Shown here in pieces: positions 50,944 to 64,000 of a stretch of 64,000 bases of DNA (positions are counted from its first letter, which is position 1; the number at the start of each line of letters is the position of its first letter). The notes beneath the pieces were generated by a model, which worked only from the letters and a program-made list of their open reading frames with translations, was not told the DNA's origin and did no database searches. Both the position numbers and the translations under genes were made by a program. The stretch is from Agelas oroides (Eukaryota; Porifera; Demospongiae; Agelasida; Agelasidae), in the NCBI GenBank assembly GCA_949130485.1, contig OX422200.1, forward strand, positions 511,001 through 575,000. Reading direction: 5' to 3'.

Positions 50944-52658
50944 ATTTTTTTGTTCGTGTAAGTCACTCTTCATATATAGAAAACACTCACAGATGTGTGA
51001 CATCGCTTAAATTTGTGAAGTTAGGTAGCAACTAGTGGATCATGTTCTGACAAGATTGGCGTGTATATCATAACATTGCTTCTCTGAGCTGTACACATAC
51101 ATACTTTGTGTGATTAGTAAACGGTAAGTACCTGACAAAGTGCATGTAATCGTTAAATTTGGCTTCCCAATATGCATTAGTAATGCACACTGTAGCCTCG
51201 TACCCAGGCCGCGTGGGAAGAGAAAGACGCAGCCTGGGTACGAAGCTATGCACACTGGTATTCATTGCCATGCTAGCAACTGTGACAGTCCCAGGTAGAA
51301 ATTCATTTACATTACTGTATTGCTATATCACTGAACTTCCACTAAGGGCAGGACTCATGCATATTGCACAGATGTGCCAATACCTGATGCATCTACAACT
51401 TAAAGTGCATATGAGCCCTATGGAAGTTTATAATGAGGCACCACTTCAAACACAGTAATGTGATGGAATTTCTACCTAGGACCTTGCAATCAAGGCCAGG
51501 AAACTGTAATGACATGTACCCATAATATAGCACACCCACTGCAGAGAGATTTTGCTGCATAGTGCCCCCCCTTGAAGAGATTTTGCTGCACAGTGCCCCC
51601 CTTGAAGAGATTTTGCTGCACAGTGCCCCCCTTGAAGAGATTTTGCTGCACAGTGCCCCCCCTTGAAGAGATTTTGCTGCACAGTGCCCCCCCTTGAAGA
51701 GATTTTGCTGCGCAGTGCCCCCCTTGAAGAGATTTTGCTGCGCAGTGCCCCCCCTTGAAGAGATTTTGCTGCACAGTGCCCCCCTTGAAGAGATTTTGCT
51801 GCACAGTGCCCCCCCTTGAAGAGATTTTGCTGCACAGTGCCCCCCTTGAAGAGATTTTGCTGCACAGTGCCCCCCCTTGAAGAGATTTTGCTGCACAGTG
51901 CCCCCCTTGAAGAGATTTTGCTGCACAGTGCCCCCCCTTGAAGAGATTTTGCTGCACAGTGCCCCCCCTTGAAGAGATTTTGCTGCACAGTGCCCCCCTT
52001 GAAGAGATTTTGCTGCGCAGTGCCCCCCCTTGAAGAGATTTTGCTGCACAGTGCCCCCCTTGAAGAGATTTTGCTGCGCAGTGCCCCCCCTTGAAGAGAT
52101 TTTGCTGCATTGTGCCCCCCCTTGAAGAGATTTTGCTGCACAGTGCCCCCCTTGAAGAGATTTTGCTGCGCAGTGCCCCCCCTTGAAGAGATTTTGCTGC
52201 GCAGTGCCCCCCCTTGAAGAGATTTTGCTGCATAGTGCCCCCCCTTTCAAGCTGTTAAGTGTGGTGACCTTTGTGACCGCTTTTGCAGTGAGCAATCACT
52301 GAACTAGTTTCAGAGTGAAGTAAAAAGTAGAAACTGTTCTTGTCCAGGTCGTCAATTCGTCTATAAGATGCCCACCTCATCAGGCCGGACATGCATGTAC
52401 AAGGTCGACTATACTAAAGTCTATAGTGACTGAAACGCTTCGTGACGACTGACGTGTATCGTGGCGAACGGAGGTATTACTCCCGCCATGTACTCTAGTC
52501 GGACTAGTGGCATTTGAGTACAAATATGGCCTCAGAAGCGATCTCAGAGCACCTAATTTTAACTTTTTTTTTAACACGGGGGCAGAAAAGATCCAAACGG
52601 AATCTCGATCGTCGCGTCAAATTTACTGTACTGGCCCCCCTCACAAGTGGGATACAGT
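50944..52658. other. Intergenic between paralogs 2 and 3
   Basis: No gene seen. Contains a short palindrome of the AGCCTCG family (51193-51248) and a 30/31-bp minisatellite (51546-52246) about 410 bases before the paralog 3 start codon. Confidence 0.6.
51546..52246. repeat. 30/31-bp minisatellite, about 23 copies
   Basis: Unit GAGATTTTGCTGCACAGTGC followed by a C run of variable length and TTGAA. C-run length (5 to 7) sets 30- or 31-bp periods, and CACAGTG/CGCAGTG alternate. Long minus-strand open frames here are an effect of the period. Confidence 0.97.
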
Positions 52659-61349
<8,691 letters not shown>

Positions 61350-62314
61350 CTTTTGTTCATGACATGCACATTATACACGAACTCATACTTTAACAATTTG
61401 TACCCCTAATACATACAGTAATTTTTACTGCACATGCTCCTCTTATATTATGACGTAGTTCTTTGTATACATGTATAAAGTAAAATGTGGGAGTGCATGA
61501 AATTAACTTTATCAGGTATGTACAGCCTCATTCCCAACCCTTTCCTGATTCTTCAGGTAGGGAACAAGGCTGGTATGTACCACTAATACACAGTGAATTG
61601 ATCAAAATTGTCCCTCTCACCACATGCATGCAGATGATAGCTAGCTATGTCTTGTCTGAATCAATGTCACATTGTGCAGGGCCGTAGCCATCAAATTTGG
61701 AGTGGTCAGGTTAGTGGTGCGTGCGTAAGCACGCACCAGCTAGGGGGGTCTGGGGGCATGCCCCCCCAGAAAATTTTTGAAATTTAGAGTCTATGAGGTT
61801 GCTTCTGAGACCATTTTTGGGCCAAAACGATGCTTCTCGGAGGCCAGACGACAGAGTCTTACATGTATGAACATCTACCCTTTCTGCCCGTTGCGCCATA
61901 TAGCACTGCATGCTTTCGGCTTTCCGATCGTTCACTAATCTCACAAGCCACACCCTTTGCAGATCGTTCGGTAACGGAAAATTGTTGGAAGACTCGGTCT
62001 TTCGCACTGTTCGCAGCCATCTCGTATTATGTTGCAACATGTCACCACGCTGTGTGCGTGCCATGGGCGTTTGCCGAGCATTGGCCCTATTTGGCGACGC
62101 CAAGCAAGCCATGGGTGAGGGAAAAAGTGGTCCGGTTGAAACCGGACTAACCGGACCGGTGGCTACGGCCCTGCTGAATGAAGTGTAGATGGAACTGATC
62201 CTCAGAATCTGGGTACGGGCCTGAGCATAGAGTGGGAGGAGTTAACCTGGACCCCGTCTGTGATTGTGGGCTACCCAAGCGAATATCATTCTCGTCTGCA
62301 ACTTATGCTCAGAC
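61350..62314. other. Intergenic between paralogs 3 and 4
   Basis: No gene seen. Carries an AGCCTCA-family palindrome (61523-61571) and a TIR transposon (61677-62173), which ends about 140 bases before the paralog 4 start codon. Confidence 0.6.
61677..62173. mobile_element. Non-autonomous DNA transposon, TIR CAGGGCCGTAGCCA
   Basis: Perfect terminal inverted repeats CAGGGCCGTAGCCA / TGGCTACGGCCCTG. The left interior shares GGTCTGGGGGCATGC...CCCCAGAAAATTT with 50143-50578, so the two belong to related families. No transposase; target duplication not evident. Confidence 0.85.
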
Positions 62315-64000
62315 ATGGCTGGTGGATTGTCATCACTCTTCTTGTTGGTGCTCAGCAGCTACTGCTGCATGCTAGCTGGAGGACAGACTTGCTCCCTCTC
62401 AGGTACTAAGCTATGCACAGTTTTTGAAGAATGTTCTATGGTGACCTAGTATAAAATAATAGCACTTCCCACTGTTGGCATACACGAGAAAACAGCTACA
62501 GGTTCTAATATAATATTCACCATGCAATAGCTCAGACACACCATGGACTGTATGTAGGTGGGGCACCAGTTGCTGGAGGATACTGCATGATAGTGACTTT
62601 GTGAGTGGAGTGTTGGCTAGCTCCAAGATGCTAGTATAGCCATTTGTAGCTCCGAATTAAAGCAGCAGTTGAGCACCTGCTGTGGATTCCCTCTGTAATA
62701 TGAAGGTCCACTTGGTGGTTGACTGGAATGTTCTGTCTAAACACTTGTGTAGCAAAGCTTTCTTGAATCACCATCATGCATGTAGCGTTTCAGTTTGCAT
62801 TTTGTGTCTAATGCACACAGCTGCTCAGTTTTCACTCTCCACTATTAACGTGAGTGCTGAGAGTGTGGATGGCTCTACCCCTGCTGCTAGAGTGAACTGG
62901 AGCACAACAATACCACATGAGTGTGTGGCATCTGTGAGGGTGGACTTCAGAACTCAGAACAATATGGGAACTGTAGTAGCAACCTACAACACTACCAATA
63001 CATCACAGACTGAGGTCATTCAGACTGGCCTCCGGTGTGGTACAAACTACTACATCACTGTGGTGGTGACTGGAGTAACCTCAGGTGGTGTACAGGTCAC
63101 ACTGAATAGCAGTCCAGTGCAAGTGGTGGTTGGAGGTAAAGGAATTGTCTGCAAGGAATTGTCTGCATGAGATTACAAGTTTGATGGTGGTTATGCCATT
63201 ATACTGACAGATACACCTACTCCAGTTAGAGTGAGAGTTGTAGCCACTGCAGGCAACACAAGCATCAGAGTATCATGGATTTGGCAGGGTGTGCCCATGT
63301 GTGCTAACAATGTTAGAATTGACTACCAACCTGAGGGAGGCTCTGAGATGATGCATGCAGTGAGCGATACAACAGCAACCAGTGCCATCTTGTCCAACCT
63401 TCAGTGTGACACAGAGTACACCATCAGTGTTCATGCCAGGAGTGGTCTAAATAATAAAACTAGTGTCACCAGAATGTTTTTTCTACCAGCAAGAGGTATG
63501 AACAATGTACATGTTCAATCATACAATTTACTGTAGTTAATAACACTGTACCACTCCAGCCCCTCCCACTCCCACTAACGTCATTGCTCAGTTCACAAAT
63601 GCCTCAACTGTCAGGATAGCATGGCAATGGACTAGTTCAGGCCCAGCTCCTGACTGCTTCAACACCATTGTGACCTACCGTCCTGAGGGAGGTGGTGAGT
63701 TTTCCCAGCAGCTCAGTGACCCAGCAGCAACTGCAGCCACACTCACTGGCCTACATAGTAACATGTGCTATGTAATCACTGTGGTGGCCACTGCTGGAGA
63801 ACACCGGAGTGAGGGGACAGCATTTCTTCCACTGCCAGGTATAGTCTGACTTGATACCTAAAGTCTGTGTTTAGATTTTTGAATAATTCAAAATTGTTTT
63901 GACTACACACAGGTACAACACCGATGTGTCCTACAGGTAATATTTTCTTGATTCTGATAGTTCTGCTACAGTTGACCATAGTGTCAATGGTACCAGGTAT
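62315..64000 (+). CDS. Receptor tyrosine phosphatase 4, 5' part (cut by window end)
   Basis: Exons: 62315-62402, 62821-63135, 63211-63495, 63560-63838, 63913-63936, continuing past the window. Signal peptide [15 protein letters not shown].. is almost the same as in paralog 2. Three FN3 domains, each a phase 1-1 exon, are followed directly by the mini-exon encoding TTPMCPT that precedes the stalk/TM exon in paralogs 1 and 3. So its ectodomain, like that of paralog 3, has only three FN3 domains. The stalk, membrane span, Ig and phosphatase domains are expected downstream but not visible. Confidence 0.88.

Noticed and set aside
51393-52295. Minus-strand open frames up to 300 codons
   Set aside because: By-product of the 30/31-bp minisatellite; several frames are open together and the sequence is pure repeat.

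Overview
This is animal nuclear DNA. Every gene is split by short introns with GT..AG borders (one likely GC..AG), and microsatellites, minisatellites and small palindromic elements lie throughout. A compact genome with intron-rich, closely packed metazoan genes and an expanded set of fibronectin-type-III receptor phosphatases suggests a sponge, most likely a demosponge. That assignment is an inference from gene content. Exon models were built by eye from splice sites, reading frame and family similarity. All the complete gene models sum to whole codons except one paralog (below).

Left half (1-28.2 kb): six single-copy housekeeping-type genes. A copine (+, 352-5470) converges on an SSUH2-like zinc-finger protein (-, 5766-8983). 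A sideroflexin (-, 9170-11942) lies just upstream of SSUH2. Sideroflexin and a FANK1-like FN3/ankyrin gene (+, 12282-21903) are divergent over 339 bp. FANK1 converges on a MEPCE/Bin3-type RNA cap methyltransferase (-, 22645-26346), which is divergent from a mitochondrial ribosomal protein S34 gene (+, 26743-28238). FANK1 carries a 1.4-kb 24-bp minisatellite, a tRNA-derived fold-back element and a young, whole-looking Ty3/Gypsy LTR retrotransposon (15763-20277) in its introns.

Right half (28.9-64 kb): a head-to-tail array of four receptor-type tyrosine phosphatase paralogs, the last cut by the window edge. The three with visible 3' halves share a plan: signal peptide, FN3 domains (10, 9 and 3), Ser/Thr/Pro stalk, one membrane span, a short tail with an ITIM/ITSM-like tyrosine, an I-set immunoglobulin domain on the cytoplasmic side, a PTP domain D1 with intact catalytic motifs, and a D2 whose catalytic cysteine is gone. 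The fourth shows a signal peptide, three FN3 domains and the following mini-exon. The second paralog has a 2-base deletion in D1 and may be broken. A duplicated piece of MRPS34 exon 2 lies in front of the second paralog, showing that the duplicated unit reached back into the neighbouring gene.

The array, with its variable ectodomains, variable stalk, juxtamembrane tyrosine, intracellular Ig domain and active/inactive phosphatase pair, is the best candidate here for an undescribed system: a family of cell-surface phosphatase receptors that could act in cell or self recognition. The architecture is read from sequence; the role is inference.
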